Assembly (NCBI RefSeq): GCF_014323705.1
Contig: NZ_JABVEC010000024.1
Span: 53,123-117,122, forward strand
DNA: 64,000 nucleotides
Direction: 5' to 3'
Origin: Actinomadura alba
GTDB lineage: Bacteria; Actinomycetota; Actinomycetes; Streptosporangiales; Streptosporangiaceae
Shown: positions 42,695 to 51,637 of the stretch, in pieces
Position numbering within the stretch: the first letter of the stretch is position 1
Layout of the letters: each line of letters begins with the position of its first letter
Program-made: the position numbers and the translations under genes
The notes under the pieces: model-generated
The model's input: the letters and a program-made list of their open reading frames with translations, nothing else
Databases searched by the model: none
What the model was told of the DNA's origin: nothing

Positions 42695-44016
42695 GACGGT
42701 TCCTTGTCGGCCGCCTCCTCGGCCGAGGGCCCGGCCGTCTTCGAGCGGTCGCCCGCCACGGCGGAATCGCCTTCGGCGGCGTCCTCCTGGGCGGGGGGCC
42801 GCGGCTCGTCCACGGCGGGAGTCCCGGACTCATCGCCGGGCTCCTCCGGGTCCCGGTCACCGTCCCCGCCCGCGGCCTCGTCCGCCGCCTGCTCGGTCGC
42901 CGCACCGGTCGTCTGGTCGGCCAGCTGCTCGGTCGCCGCGCCCGCCGTCTCGCCTCCCGGCGCCACCGGCTCATCGGCCGTGGCGCTCTCCGGCGCGCCG
43001 GGCACCGGGGCGTCAGGCGCGTCCGGGGGCGGGGTCTCGCGCTCGTCGGTGGCCACCGCGACCGGGCCGGCCTGCGGCGATCCGGACGCGGACTTCTCCA
43101 CTTGGACGGCAGCGGGCGCCGCGACGGAACCGGCGGGCACGGGGTCGGCGGTGTCGGCGGTGGACGAGGCGGTCTCGACGCCCGCCGCCGCGACGGTGAC
43201 GGCCTCCTCACCACCCGCACGGCCACGGGCCTGCCAGAGGTAGGCCACCGCGCCGATGAAGACGATCAGAGCCGTCCAGTTGTTGAGCCGCATTCCCAGG
43301 AGGTGGTGGGCGTCGTCGATGCGCAGGGATTCGATCCAGAACCGCCCCACGGTGTAGGCGGCGACGTAGAGCGCGAACGTGCGGCCATGGGTGAGGCGGA
43401 ACCGCCGGCCCGCCCAGATGACGAGGACGGCGACCCCGACGCACCACAGCGACTCGTAGAGGAATGTGGGGTGGTAGGTGGCGATGTCGGCGTACTTCGG
43501 ATCCGCGGGCCGGTGCGCGGCGTCGATCTTCACCGCCCACCAGGTGTTGAGCGGCTTCCCGTACAGCTCCTGGTTCCACCAGTTGCCCCACCGGCCGATC
43601 GCCTGGGCCAGCGCGATGCCCGGGGCGACGGCGTCGCCGAAGGCGCCGAGCGAGATGCCCCGCCGCCGGCAGCCGATCCAGGCGCCCACGGCGCCCAGCG
43701 CGATGGCCCCCCAGATCCCGAGCCCCCCGTGCCAGATCTTCAGCACGTTGACGGGGTCCTGCCCGTCGCCGAAGTAACGCTCGTAGTCGGTGATCACGTG
43801 GTAGAGCCGGCCGCCCACGAGGCCGAAGGGCACGGTCCAGACCGCGACGTCGACCACGACGTTCGGTGTACCGCCACGAGCGGTCCAGCGCCGCTCACCC
43901 AGCCAGATCGCGACGACGATCCCGATAATGATCATGAGGGCGTAAGCCCGCAGGGGAAGGGGGCCGAGGTGCCAGACACCATCGGATGGGCTGGGGAGAG
44001 AGGCGAGCGGCTGCAT
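42691..44016 (-). CDS. lgt: Prolipoprotein diacylglyceryl transferase with long acidic tail
   Basis: 441 residues. The first 270 form a seven-helix Lgt, with the signature GRWGNWWNQELYG and the catalytic-region RVG/Y residues (GRLYHVITDYERYF, GRFWIESLRID). It attaches diacylglycerol to the lipobox Cys of exported prolipoproteins (18323, livK and others here). The remaining ~165 residues are Glu/Asp/Ala/Pro-rich and disordered, an extension seen in some actinobacterial Lgt proteins. TAGCGT lies eight bases before ATG 44016, suggesting leaderless mRNA. Followed by the overlapping VIT gene. Confidence 0.96.
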   Translation of the reverse strand: MQPLASLPSPSDGVWHLGPLPLRAYALMIIIGIVVAIWLGERRWTARGGTPNVVVDVAVWTVPFGLVGGRLYHVITDYERYFGDGQDPVNVLKIWHGGLGIWGAIALGAVGAWIGCRRRGISLGAFGDAVAPGIALAQAIGRWGNWWNQELYGKPLNTWWAVKIDAAHRPADPKYADIATYHPTFLYESLWCVGVAVLVIWAGRRFRLTHGRTFALYVAAYTVGRFWIESLRIDDAHHLLGMRLNNWTALIVFIGAVAYLWQARGRAGGEEAVTVAAAGVETASSTADTADPVPAGSVAAPAAVQVEKSASGSPQAGPVAVATDERETPPPDAPDAPVPGAPESATADEPVAPGGETAGAATEQLADQTTGAATEQAADEAAGGDGDRDPEEPGDESGTPAVDEPRPPAQEDAAEGDSAVAGDRSKTAGPSAEEAADKEPS

Positions 44017-44024
44017 GACGGTTG

Positions 44025-44030
44025 ACGCTA
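44025..44030 (-). promoter_or_regulatory. -10 hexamer TAGCGT of lgt
   Basis: TAGCGT on the minus strand ends eight bases before ATG 44016, with no SD. Confidence 0.5.
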
Positions 44031-44049
44031 CCTTCCGGAAGGCCGCGCC

Positions 44050-44084
44050 CGCCGCGGGTCCTCACCGATCGAGGACCCGCGGCG
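44050..44084 (-). terminator. Terminator after DsbA-like gene
   Basis: A 14-bp stem (44050-44063 with 44071-44084; core CCGCGGGTCCTC/GAGGACCCGCGG) with seven-base loop lies 19 bp after the stop at 44103, separating this gene from lgt. Confidence 0.8.
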
Positions 44085-44102
44085 CGGCGTACAAAGCGGA
44101 CT

Positions 44103-44900
44103 CTAGTTGCTCTTGCTCGGTGTGGCACTCGGTGTGGCACTCGGGGCGGGCGCGGACGCGGCCGCCTGAATCGCCTTCTCCAGACCCGCCTGGGTGTAGG
44201 TCGCGTCGTCGCCGAGCTTCGTGCCGTTGAGATTCAGGGTGGGGGTGCCCTGCACACCGGCGGAACTCGCGTACTGGGTGGCCTGGTCGACCACGGAGTT
44301 CTTCTCGCCTTGGTTCACGCACTTCTCGAAGGCCGCGTCGTTGATGCCGGCCTCCTTACCCCAGCCGATCAGGTCCTTGTTGGAGAAGCCCTTGCTGCCC
44401 TCGGCCGGCTGGTTCTTGAAGATGAGGTCGTGAAGGGCGATCCACTTGTCCGCGGGGGCGCACTCGGCGGCGTTGGCCGCGCGCTGCGAGTTCGACTTCA
44501 GCGGCTCCTGCTGGAACAGCCGGAACGGCCGGTAGATGACCTTGACCTTGCCCTCGGCCGCCAGCCGCTTCGCGGTGTCGCCGTTGACGTCCTCGAAGTT
44601 CTTGCAGGCCGGGCACTGGAAGTCCTCGAAGACCTCGAGGACCGGGCCGGCGACCCCGGCCTTGGCCATCACGACCGAGCCGTCGGCCTGGCGGGACAGC
44701 GGTGCGAGGGGCCCCTGGTAGCCGTCCGTGTTGTCCCTGTTGGACTGGACGGCCACGAAGGCGACCACGACGACGGCGATCACCGCGATGGCACCCAAGG
44801 TGACCATGATCGCCCGGAGCCGCTTGTGCCGCTCGGCCTGCCGCTTGCGCTCCTCGGCGAGCCGGTCCCGGGCCGTACGCTCCCGCGCGGCCTTGCTCAT
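44103..44900 (-). CDS. DsbA-family membrane-anchored thiol oxidoreductase
   Basis: 265 residues. A basic cytoplasmic N-terminus, one membrane anchor (about 29-50), then a thioredoxin/DsbA fold with active-site FQCPACKNFE and cis-Pro region GTPTLNLNGTKL. A helical insertion (KWIALHDLIFKNQPAEG) and an Ala/Ser/Pro/Thr-rich tail follow. It probably catalyses disulfide exchange in extracytoplasmic proteins. It follows a MauE-like membrane gene on the same strand, and the two probably work together as a DsbA/electron-partner system. Start ATG 44900 with GGAGACGAG upstream. Confidence 0.93.
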   Translation of the reverse strand: MSKAARERTARDRLAEERKRQAERHKRLRAIMVTLGAIAVIAVVVVAFVAVQSNRDNTDGYQGPLAPLSRQADGSVVMAKAGVAGPVLEVFEDFQCPACKNFEDVNGDTAKRLAAEGKVKVIYRPFRLFQQEPLKSNSQRAANAAECAPADKWIALHDLIFKNQPAEGSKGFSNKDLIGWGKEAGINDAAFEKCVNQGEKNSVVDQATQYASSAGVQGTPTLNLNGTKLGDDATYTQAGLEKAIQAAASAPAPSATPSATPSKSN

Positions 44901-44991
44901 CTCGTCTCCTTCGAATTCATCACTGCCCGTTCATGACCCGCGCGGCCCGGCGCACAGGTCCGCCGGTGCGTTACGGCTCCGGCCGGCGAAG

Positions 44992-45522
44992 TCAGTCCTT
45001 GTACAGTCCGAGCAGGCGGTCCAACGCGAGCTTGCTGCGGGGGAACGCCGTGATCCAGGCCGCGAGGGCAAGGAATCCGGTGTCTCGCAAGATCTCCTGA
45101 AGATAGCGTGTCTGGCCCTGTTCGACGGCCCCTCCACTACCGAAACATCCACAGTCGATCGAAAGTCCACGTGACCAGACCGAGATGATCCCGCCGATGA
45201 AAATGATCATCAGCAGGCCGGAGAACGCGCCGGTGAAGCGGGTGCCGAAACCCAGTAGGAGCAGCACGGCGAGCACCAGCTCGAGGATGGGCAGACCGAA
45301 GCCGACCGGTGCCACCAGACTATCCGGCAGGATCTGGTACGAGGAAACGGCGAGTTTCTGCAGCGCCGGGGGCTCGGTGACCTTCGCCCAGCCCGCGTAG
45401 CCGAGCACGCCGGCCAGACCCACGCGGCCGGCCGTCGTGATCCAGGGCTGCGCCTTGGTCCAGGCGCCGCCGGCGTCGGGAACCGCGGCGTCTTCGATCG
45501 CCATCGTCTCCTTGATCGCCAT
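44992..45522 (-). CDS. MauE/DoxX-like membrane redox partner
   Basis: 176 residues from ATG 45522, or 170 from an in-frame ATG at 45504; both have GGAG-type SDs produced by an 18-bp duplication. Four membrane helices (about residues 33-160) contain the family signature LSIDCGCFGSGG with two Cys near residue 122. MauE/DoxX-like proteins supply electrons or dithiols across the membrane and often sit next to DsbA-like genes, as here (91 bp apart). A long upstream extension of the frame overlaps intergenic and trpA sequence and is not coding. Confidence 0.85.
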   Translation of the reverse strand: MAIKETMAIEDAAVPDAGGAWTKAQPWITTAGRVGLAGVLGYAGWAKVTEPPALQKLAVSSYQILPDSLVAPVGFGLPILELVLAVLLLLGFGTRFTGAFSGLLMIIFIGGIISVWSRGLSIDCGCFGSGGAVEQGQTRYLQEILRDTGFLALAAWITAFPRSKLALDRLLGLYKD

Positions 45523-45529
45523 CGTCTCC
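45496..45529 (-). repeat. Tandem duplication of SD plus start codon
   Basis: GATCGCCATCGTCTCC occurs at 45496-45511 and 45514-45529 (18-bp step). On the gene strand each copy carries GGAGACGATGGCGATC, giving two in-frame SD-ATG cassettes for the MauE-like gene. The product starts MAIKETMAIEDAAV. Confidence 0.75.
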
Positions 45530-45688
45530 TCGTCTCCATCGGCCGGCCGGGACGGACCGGGCTGCGCCCGTGCGCGCCCCGGCGCGACGTACCTTACGCC
45601 GCGTGACATAAGCGCGACGTCAGAACGTGGTTCCAAATCCTGCCGGGTTCCACGAGCCGATGTCGACGATGCCCCGGGGACCGGCGTC

Positions 45689-46590
45689 TCACCGTCCCCG
45701 GCGCACTCCCTCGGCGAGTTCGGCGGTGAGCTCGCGTACGGCGTCCAGACCCGCCTGTTCGGACGGGGCGTCGAGCAGCCTGCGGATGAACGCCGAGCCG
45801 ACGATGACCCCATCGGCGAACCCGGCCACCTCGGCGGCCTGATCGCCGGTGCCCACGCCGAGTCCCAGGCCGATCGGCAGGCGCGGCGCACCCGGGGGAC
45901 GGTCGGAGATGACCTTGCGGGTCCGCTCGACCAGGCGCGCGGCACCGGTGTCGACCACGCTGCGGGCACCGGTGACGCCCATGAGCGAGGCCGCGTACAC
46001 GAAGCCGCGGCACACCCCGGTGATCTTCTGGATGCGTTCGTCGGTGGAGCTCAGCGCGACCAGGAAGATCCGGTCGAGGTCATGGGTCTCGGCGGCCTCG
46101 AGCCAGTCTCCGGCCTCTTCGGGGGCGAGGTCGGGGGTGATCAGGCCGGCGCCGCCCGCCGATCTCAGGTCCCTCGCGAAGGCGTCGACACCGTACCGGT
46201 CGACCGGGTTCCAGTACGTCATGACCAGCGTCGGCGCACCGGTCGCCGCCACCGCCTCGACCGTGCGGAAGACGTCGGAGATCCGCACACCCCCGACGAG
46301 CGCCTGGTGAACGGCGTCCTGAATGGTCGGGCCGTCCATCAGCGGGTCGCTGTAGGGCAGGCCGATCTCGATGACGTCGCACCCGGCCCGCACCATCTCG
46401 GTCGCCACGTCGATCGCGCCCTGGACCGAGGGGAATCCGGCGGGGAGGTAGCCGACGAGCGCCGCGCGGCCCTCGGCCCCCGCCTTCTCGTACGCCCCGG
46501 CCACGCCACCGCGCGCCGGGCCGGCCCCGAGGCCGCCGCTCACCGTCTCGGCGCGGCCGTCACGCCCGCCCGCCGGCTCTTCGTGCCCGC

Positions 46591-46594
<4 letters not shown>
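45689..46594 (-). CDS. trpA: Tryptophan synthase alpha subunit
   Basis: 301 residues from GTG 46594 (overlaps the trpB stop as GTGA). The first ~35 residues are Gly/Arg-rich; a later GTG could be used. The TIM barrel has GYLPAGFP, the catalytic Glu in VIEIGLPYSDPLMDGP, VDRYGVDAFARD, LALSSTDERI-type loop and FVYAASLMGVTGAR with GLGVGT. It cleaves indole-3-glycerol phosphate to indole and glyceraldehyde-3-phosphate, passing indole to TrpB. Last of trpC-leader-trpB-trpA. Confidence 0.95.
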
Positions 46595-47829
<1,235 letters not shown>

Positions 47830-47856
47830 CGATGTTGTCCTGTCGTGCTTGAAGGG

Positions 47857-47887
47857 GCCTATCCGGTCAGTGGTACAGCGGATAGGC
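47857..47887 (-). promoter_or_regulatory. Hairpin overlapping the trpB leader ORF
   Basis: GCCTATCCG (47857-47865) and CGGATAGGC (47879-47887) are perfectly complementary with a 13-base loop. It begins two codons after the Trp codon of the 15-codon ORF and ends 28 nt before trpB. A ribosome stalled on that codon would cover the first arm. Confidence 0.6.
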
Positions 47888-47914
47888 ACGCCATCGTTCA
47901 CGCGGCTGCGGCAT
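47867..47914 (-). CDS. 15-codon leader peptide with a Trp codon, between trpC and trpB
   Basis: ATG 47914, with AGGA eight bases upstream, encodes MPQPRERWRAYPLYH and stops at TGA 47867. The Trp codon (47891-47893) is immediately before the left arm of a perfect hairpin. In Streptomyces a small gene trpX/trpM lies at this position; this much shorter ORF may be its counterpart or a remnant. Translation is inferred from the SD, not shown. Confidence 0.5.
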   Translation of the reverse strand: MPQPRERWRAYPLYH

Positions 47915-47924
47915 AGGGCTGATC

Positions 47925-48731
47925 CTACTTGCCCTGCCGGAGCGCCGGGTGCGCACCCGCCGCGACCAGATCGGCGACGGCGGCACGCGGGTTCTTGCCG
48001 ATGACGAGGCTCTCGCCGACGAGGACGGCGTCGGCGCCGGAGGAGGCGTAGGCGAGCAGATCGTGCGGCCCACGCACTCCCGACTCGGCGATCTTGATGA
48101 TGTTCCTGGGGATCAGCGGGGCGATCCGGGCGAAGACGCCGCGGTCGACCTTGAGGGTCTTGAGGTCCCGGGCGTTGACCCCGATGACCTTGGCCCCCGC
48201 GTCGACGGCCCGCTCGACCTCGTCCTCGGTGTGCACCTCGACGAGCGGGGTCAGCCCGATCGACTCGGCACGCTCGACCAGCGACACAAGGGCCGGCTGC
48301 TCCAGCGCCGCGACGATGAGGAGCACGAGGTCGGCGCCGTAGGCGCGCGCCTCCCAGAGCTGGTAGGAGGTGAGAATGAAGTCCTTGCGCAGGACCGCGA
48401 CGTCGACGCTGTTGCGCACGTTGGCCAGGTCGTCGAGGCCGCCGCCGAACCGGCGACGTTCGGTGAGCACGCTGATGATCTTGGCTCCGCCGGCCTCGTA
48501 GTCGCGGGCGAGCGCGGCCGGGTCGGCGATGGCAGCGAGAGCTCCCTTGGAGGGGCTGCTGCGCTTCACCTCGGCGATGACCGAGACGCCCTCGGACCTG
48601 AGCGCGCCGATCGCGTCGAGCGGGGAGGGCGCGTGGCGGGCCATCTCCTTGAGCGCGTCCAGCGAGATCGCGCGCTGCCGCTCTTCGAGATCGGCCCGCA
48701 CGCCTTCGAGAATGTCGTCGAGCACGCTCAC
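47925..48731 (-). CDS. trpC: Indole-3-glycerol phosphate synthase
   Basis: 268 residues. TIM barrel: VIAEVKRSSPSKG (catalytic Lys), ISVLTERRRFGGGLDDL, VLRKDFILTSYQLWEARAYGADLVLLI, VIGVNARDLKTLKVD and IAESGVRGPHDL. It closes the indole ring from CdRP. Stand-alone, not fused to TrpF, consistent with use of the bifunctional PriA at 62147 for the preceding isomerisation. Start ATG 48731 has GGTGAGG upstream, one of a pair of similar sequences (48739-48757 and 48800-48818). Confidence 0.97.
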   Translation of the reverse strand: MSVLDDILEGVRADLEERQRAISLDALKEMARHAPSPLDAIGALRSEGVSVIAEVKRSSPSKGALAAIADPAALARDYEAGGAKIISVLTERRRFGGGLDDLANVRNSVDVAVLRKDFILTSYQLWEARAYGADLVLLIVAALEQPALVSLVERAESIGLTPLVEVHTEDEVERAVDAGAKVIGVNARDLKTLKVDRGVFARIAPLIPRNIIKIAESGVRGPHDLLAYASSGADAVLVGESLVIGKNPRAAVADLVAAGAHPALRQGK

Positions 48732-48738
48732 ACGCCCA

Positions 48739-48818
48739 CCTCACCTAGCGGCTCATCGACACGCTCGCAGCACTGCTGTACCAAACTGTTCGCTCCGTTC
48801 CTCACCTGGCGGCTCGTC
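48739..48818 (-). repeat. Direct repeat upstream of trpC
   Basis: CCTCACCT(A/G)GCGGCTC(A/G)TC occurs at 48739-48757 and 48800-48818 (17 of 19 bases identical, 61-bp step). The proximal copy provides the trpC ribosome-binding sequence. Possibly a duplicated leader segment. Confidence 0.5.
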
Positions 48819-48969
48819 ACGTCGCTCACTGGGTCGGGTCCCCTCGTCAGCGGAAAGCGGTCCTTGCGTTCACCGATCGTATCCGGAGGGCCGACCCGCC
48901 TCCGCACCCGGGAGGCGGAAGAGGCGGGGAGGACGGTCCGGGCGGCCGCCGCCGACCATGGCCTGCCTG

Positions 48970-49398
48970 CTAGGGCGCGAGTGCGTGACCGACGGGAAGG
49001 TTCCGCGCGATCCAGTAGGCGATCAGCAACGCGCCGAGGGCCCAGGCCGTCGCGGGCCGTACGAGCCTGGCGCTCACCGGCCGGTCGGCGGCCGCGGCGG
49101 TGAGCCATCGCCACCACAGGTAGCCGAGCACCGGGAGCAGCAGGAGGGCGAGCGGGTTGCGGCCGAAGGCCTCGCCGACGTCACCGTGGGCGAGCGCGTG
49201 CACCATGCGCATGGATCCGCAACCCGGGCAGTACAGGCCGGTCGCCCACAGGAAGGGGCAGGTGGGGTAGTGCCCGGCCTCGTTCGGGTCGACCGCGGCC
49301 ACGTACGCGGTCGCCGCCGTCACCGCGCCCAGCAGCGCGAGCGGTGCCGCCAGCGCGCGCCACCGCCGGGGCCGGGTCGGAACACGGGTCTGGGCCAC
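48970..49398 (-). CDS. DUF2752 membrane protein
   Basis: 142 residues with three membrane helices. The DUF2752 core is clear: HYPTCPFLWATGLYCPGCGSMRMVHALAHGD, where CPF, CPGCG and HALxxGD are diagnostic. Function of the family is unknown; the CPGCG motif suggests metal or disulfide chemistry. It is found in this same trp-cluster position in other actinobacteria. 571 bp separate it from trpC start region only by 238 bp of non-coding repeats. Confidence 0.9.
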   Translation of the reverse strand: MAQTRVPTRPRRWRALAAPLALLGAVTAATAYVAAVDPNEAGHYPTCPFLWATGLYCPGCGSMRMVHALAHGDVGEAFGRNPLALLLLPVLGYLWWRWLTAAAADRPVSARLVRPATAWALGALLIAYWIARNLPVGHALAP

Positions 49399-49527
49399 CC
49401 GCCCAGCCTACGTTCCATGGCGTCGCCGGGCATGCCGGGACCGCGCTCGTCCGCCCCTGTCCCCACCGCCCATCGCCCATCGCGCCCGCCGCGCCCGGCC
49501 GCCCCACCCTTCCGGGTTCGGCGGATC

Positions 49528-50187
49528 TCACAGGTCGGCGGCGTAGCCGACGCCCCGCACCGTGCGGATGGGGCTGGCCGCGCCGAGCTTGGCGCGCAGT
49601 TGGGCGATGTGGACGTCGACCGTGCGGGTGCCCGCGCTGGCGCCGGGCGCCCACGCCGCGTCGAGCAGTTGTTCCCGGGTGAAGACCCGGCCCGGGTTGG
49701 CCATGAAGAAGGCGAGCAGGTCGAACTCGGTGGCGGTCAGCGCCGCGGGGCCGCCCGGTACGCTCACGGAACGGGTCTGCGGGTCGAGCGTGACCGCTCC
49801 CATGCGCAGCACGTCGGCACCGTCGCCGGCGTCACGCCGGCGCAGCGCGTCGGCCACGGCGGCCACCAGGAGCCGAGGGCCGAAGGGCCGGCTCACCCGG
49901 TACTCGCCGAGCTCGCCCTGGTCGGTGTCGGGCGAGTGCACGCAGATGATCGGAGCCGGATGGGCCGCCTCGGCCACCCGGCGGTAGAGCTCCGCCGGCC
50001 GTACGCCCGGTGCGGACACGTCGAGCACCACGATGTCGGGCCGGATCCGGGCCGCGGCCGCGGGGGCGTCCGCGGGCTCGGGCTCGACGTCGACGACGAA
50101 GCCCTCCCGGGTCAGATACAGCCGTTCCAGTTCGGCGACGCCGGGATCGTGCTCGACCACCAGCACGCGCCCGTCCTCATCGACCAC
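49528..50187 (-). CDS. OmpR/PhoB-type regulator with degenerate receiver
   Basis: 219 residues. The C-terminal winged helix is canonical (RMGAVTLDPQTRSV, LTATEFDLLAFFMANPGRVFTREQLL, TVDVHIAQLRAKLG, IRTVRGVGY). The receiver is atypical: the acid pair reads VVEHDPG instead of xEDD, the Asp is in VVLDVSAPG rather than MPG, and the conserved Lys is Arg (VSRPFGPRLL). It may therefore be phosphorylation-independent or a weak responder. No kinase is adjacent. Its insertion between the trp-associated membrane gene and DUF2752 is unusual, where trpE might be expected. Binding site unknown. Confidence 0.88.
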   Translation of the reverse strand: MVDEDGRVLVVEHDPGVAELERLYLTREGFVVDVEPEPADAPAAAARIRPDIVVLDVSAPGVRPAELYRRVAEAAHPAPIICVHSPDTDQGELGEYRVSRPFGPRLLVAAVADALRRRDAGDGADVLRMGAVTLDPQTRSVSVPGGPAALTATEFDLLAFFMANPGRVFTREQLLDAAWAPGASAGTRTVDVHIAQLRAKLGAASPIRTVRGVGYAADL

Positions 50188-50228
50188 CGTGCCCTAGCCC
50201 TTTGGGGGCGTGGGGTTCCCGCCGGACA

Positions 50229-50891
50229 TCAATGCTCCTCCTTCTCCCGCGCGCCTCCATCATCCCGGTCCGCTGGGGTGAGCGTGGGGTCCTCTCCGCG
50301 ATCCAGGGACTTCCAGAGGGTCGAGGCGTCACCGTCCTGCGGCCGCGTGGTCGCTCCCGCGCGCGGCGGGCCGGGCGGCGTCCCCTCGCGCGCCCCGCCG
50401 GTGCCGGCGGTCTCGTAGCGCGCGGACATGCCGGGCCAGCGGGCACCCCGGAGCAGGATGATCACACCGGCCGCGGCGAGCAGCAGGCCGCCCGCCAGGG
50501 ACACGATCCACCAGGCGGCCGGTTGCACGACGGCGTCACCGTCCAGCCGCAGCATCGGGCTCTTCTCCGCCGCGACGCGCAGCACGTTCGTATCGCGCAC
50601 GGCCGTCGCGGAGGCGTAGCCGATGCCGGCGCCGAACAGCGCCAGCAGGCAGCCGACCGCGGCGCGGACCCTGCCGCGCGTGGCGAACAGCGCGGCCAGC
50701 CCGGCGAGTCCCGCCCAGCCCAGCGCCAGGGCGACGGCCGTGAGCTCGCGCCCCGTCACGTGCTGCGAGAGAGGGGTGATCGTGTCCGTGGCCCGGACGG
50801 TCGCCCATGAGCGGCCACCGGCGACGACGGCCGAGCCGGCCCCCACGGCGCACATCAGGGCCGCGGTGGCGAACTCCCGGCGGGGGCTCAC
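50229..50891 (-). CDS. Trp biosynthesis-associated membrane protein (TIGR02234/Trp_oprn_chp)
   Basis: 220 residues from GTG 50891, which is 11 bp inside the region after the hisI stop. Four membrane helices (for example ATAALMCAVGAGSAVVAGG and WWIVSLAGGLLLAAAGVIIL) with the extracytoplasmic loop containing VTGRELTAVALALGWAGLAG, as in the actinobacterial family always found beside trp genes. The tail is hydrophilic and disordered. Function unknown; it might help precursor handling or uptake. A longer frame to 50981 overlaps hisI. Confidence 0.87.
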   Translation of the reverse strand: MSPRREFATAALMCAVGAGSAVVAGGRSWATVRATDTITPLSQHVTGRELTAVALALGWAGLAGLAALFATRGRVRAAVGCLLALFGAGIGYASATAVRDTNVLRVAAEKSPMLRLDGDAVVQPAAWWIVSLAGGLLLAAAGVIILLRGARWPGMSARYETAGTGGAREGTPPGPPRAGATTRPQDGDASTLWKSLDRGEDPTLTPADRDDGGAREKEEH

Positions 50892-50901
50892 GACGACCTG
50901 G

Positions 50902-51285
50902 TCATTCCGGCCGGGTGCCGACGACGGGATCGAGCACGTCGGCGTCCCAGCAGGTGCGGTCGCCGGTGTGACAGGCGGCACCGACCTGGTCGACCTTGAC
51001 CAGGATGGCGTCGCCGTCGCAGTCGAGCGCCACCGACTTCACCCACTGCTGGTGACCCGACGAGTCGCCCTTGACCCAGTACTCCTGGCGGCTGCGGGAC
51101 CAGTACGTGCAGCGGCCGGTGGTCAGCGTGCGATGGAGCGCCTCGTCGTCCATCCAGCCGAGCATGAGCACCTCACCGGTGTCGTACTGCTGGGCGATGG
51201 CGGGAACGAGACCGTCGGCGGTGCGCTTCAGCCGATCGGCGATCTTGGGGTCCAGGTCGGACGAGCGTACGGACATGCGGTCCAT
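50902..51285 (-). CDS. hisI: Phosphoribosyl-AMP cyclohydrolase
   Basis: 127 residues from ATG 51285 (GAGG seven bases upstream; ATG 51276 also possible). Stand-alone HisI without the HisE domain, as usual in actinobacteria. Motifs: EVLMLGWMDDEAL, GRCTYWSRSRQEYWVKGDSSG, and zinc-binding Cys/Asp residues in DCDGDAILVKVDQVGAACHTGDRTCW. It hydrolyses the adenine ring of PR-AMP in His synthesis. A longer upstream frame is not coding. Its stop is 11 bp before the next gene's start. Confidence 0.96.
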   Translation of the reverse strand: MDRMSVRSSDLDPKIADRLKRTADGLVPAIAQQYDTGEVLMLGWMDDEALHRTLTTGRCTYWSRSRQEYWVKGDSSGHQQWVKSVALDCDGDAILVKVDQVGAACHTGDRTCWDADVLDPVVGTRPE

Positions 51286-51383
51286 TCTGCCGCCTCGACC
51301 CGGCCGGCCCCGCATCGCATCGCCGGAGACCGGCCGATGACACCGAACAGGGCAGGAGAAGACGCCTCGCCGCACGAAATCGA

Positions 51384-51409
51384 GGCCCGCACCATGATCG
51401 GTACGGGCC
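51384..51409 (-). terminator. Terminator of cspA
   Basis: GGCCCGCACC (51384-51393) pairs with GGTACGGGCC (51400-51409) with one G-U, loop six bases. It lies 22 bp after the cspA stop. Confidence 0.65.
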
Positions 51410-51430
51410 CCGTTTTCGACGACTGGAGAC

Positions 51431-51637
51431 TTACAGGGGGCGGACCTGGTCGGCCTGCGGACCCCGGTTACCCTGTGTGACCTCGAACTCGACACGCTGG
51501 TTCTCGTCGAGAGTCCGGTAACCGGAGGACTGAATCGCCGAGTAGTGCACGAAGACGTCCGGACCACCGCCGTCGACAGCGATGAAGCCGAAGCCCTTCT
51601 CAGCGTTGAACCACTTCACGGTGCCCTGCTGGGCCAT
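51431..51637 (-). CDS. cspA: Cold-shock protein, CspA family
   Basis: 68 residues from ATG 51637, with AAGGAG seven bases upstream. Single cold-shock domain: QQGTVKWFNAEKGFGFI (RNP1) and PDVFVHYSAI (RNP2), then RTLDENQRVEFEV. RNA chaperone that melts mRNA structure. A 407-bp upstream region includes a hairpin with U-tract at 51741-51766, possibly a leader attenuator. A longer in-frame start is not supported. Confidence 0.97.
   Translation of the reverse strand: MAQQGTVKWFNAEKGFGFIAVDGGGPDVFVHYSAIQSSGYRTLDENQRVEFEVTQGNRGPQADQVRPL

Noticed and set aside
47867..48073. 68-codon frame ending in the trp leader peptide
   Set aside because: The upstream part is the trpC coding region read in another frame; only the 15-codon part with its own SD is plausible.
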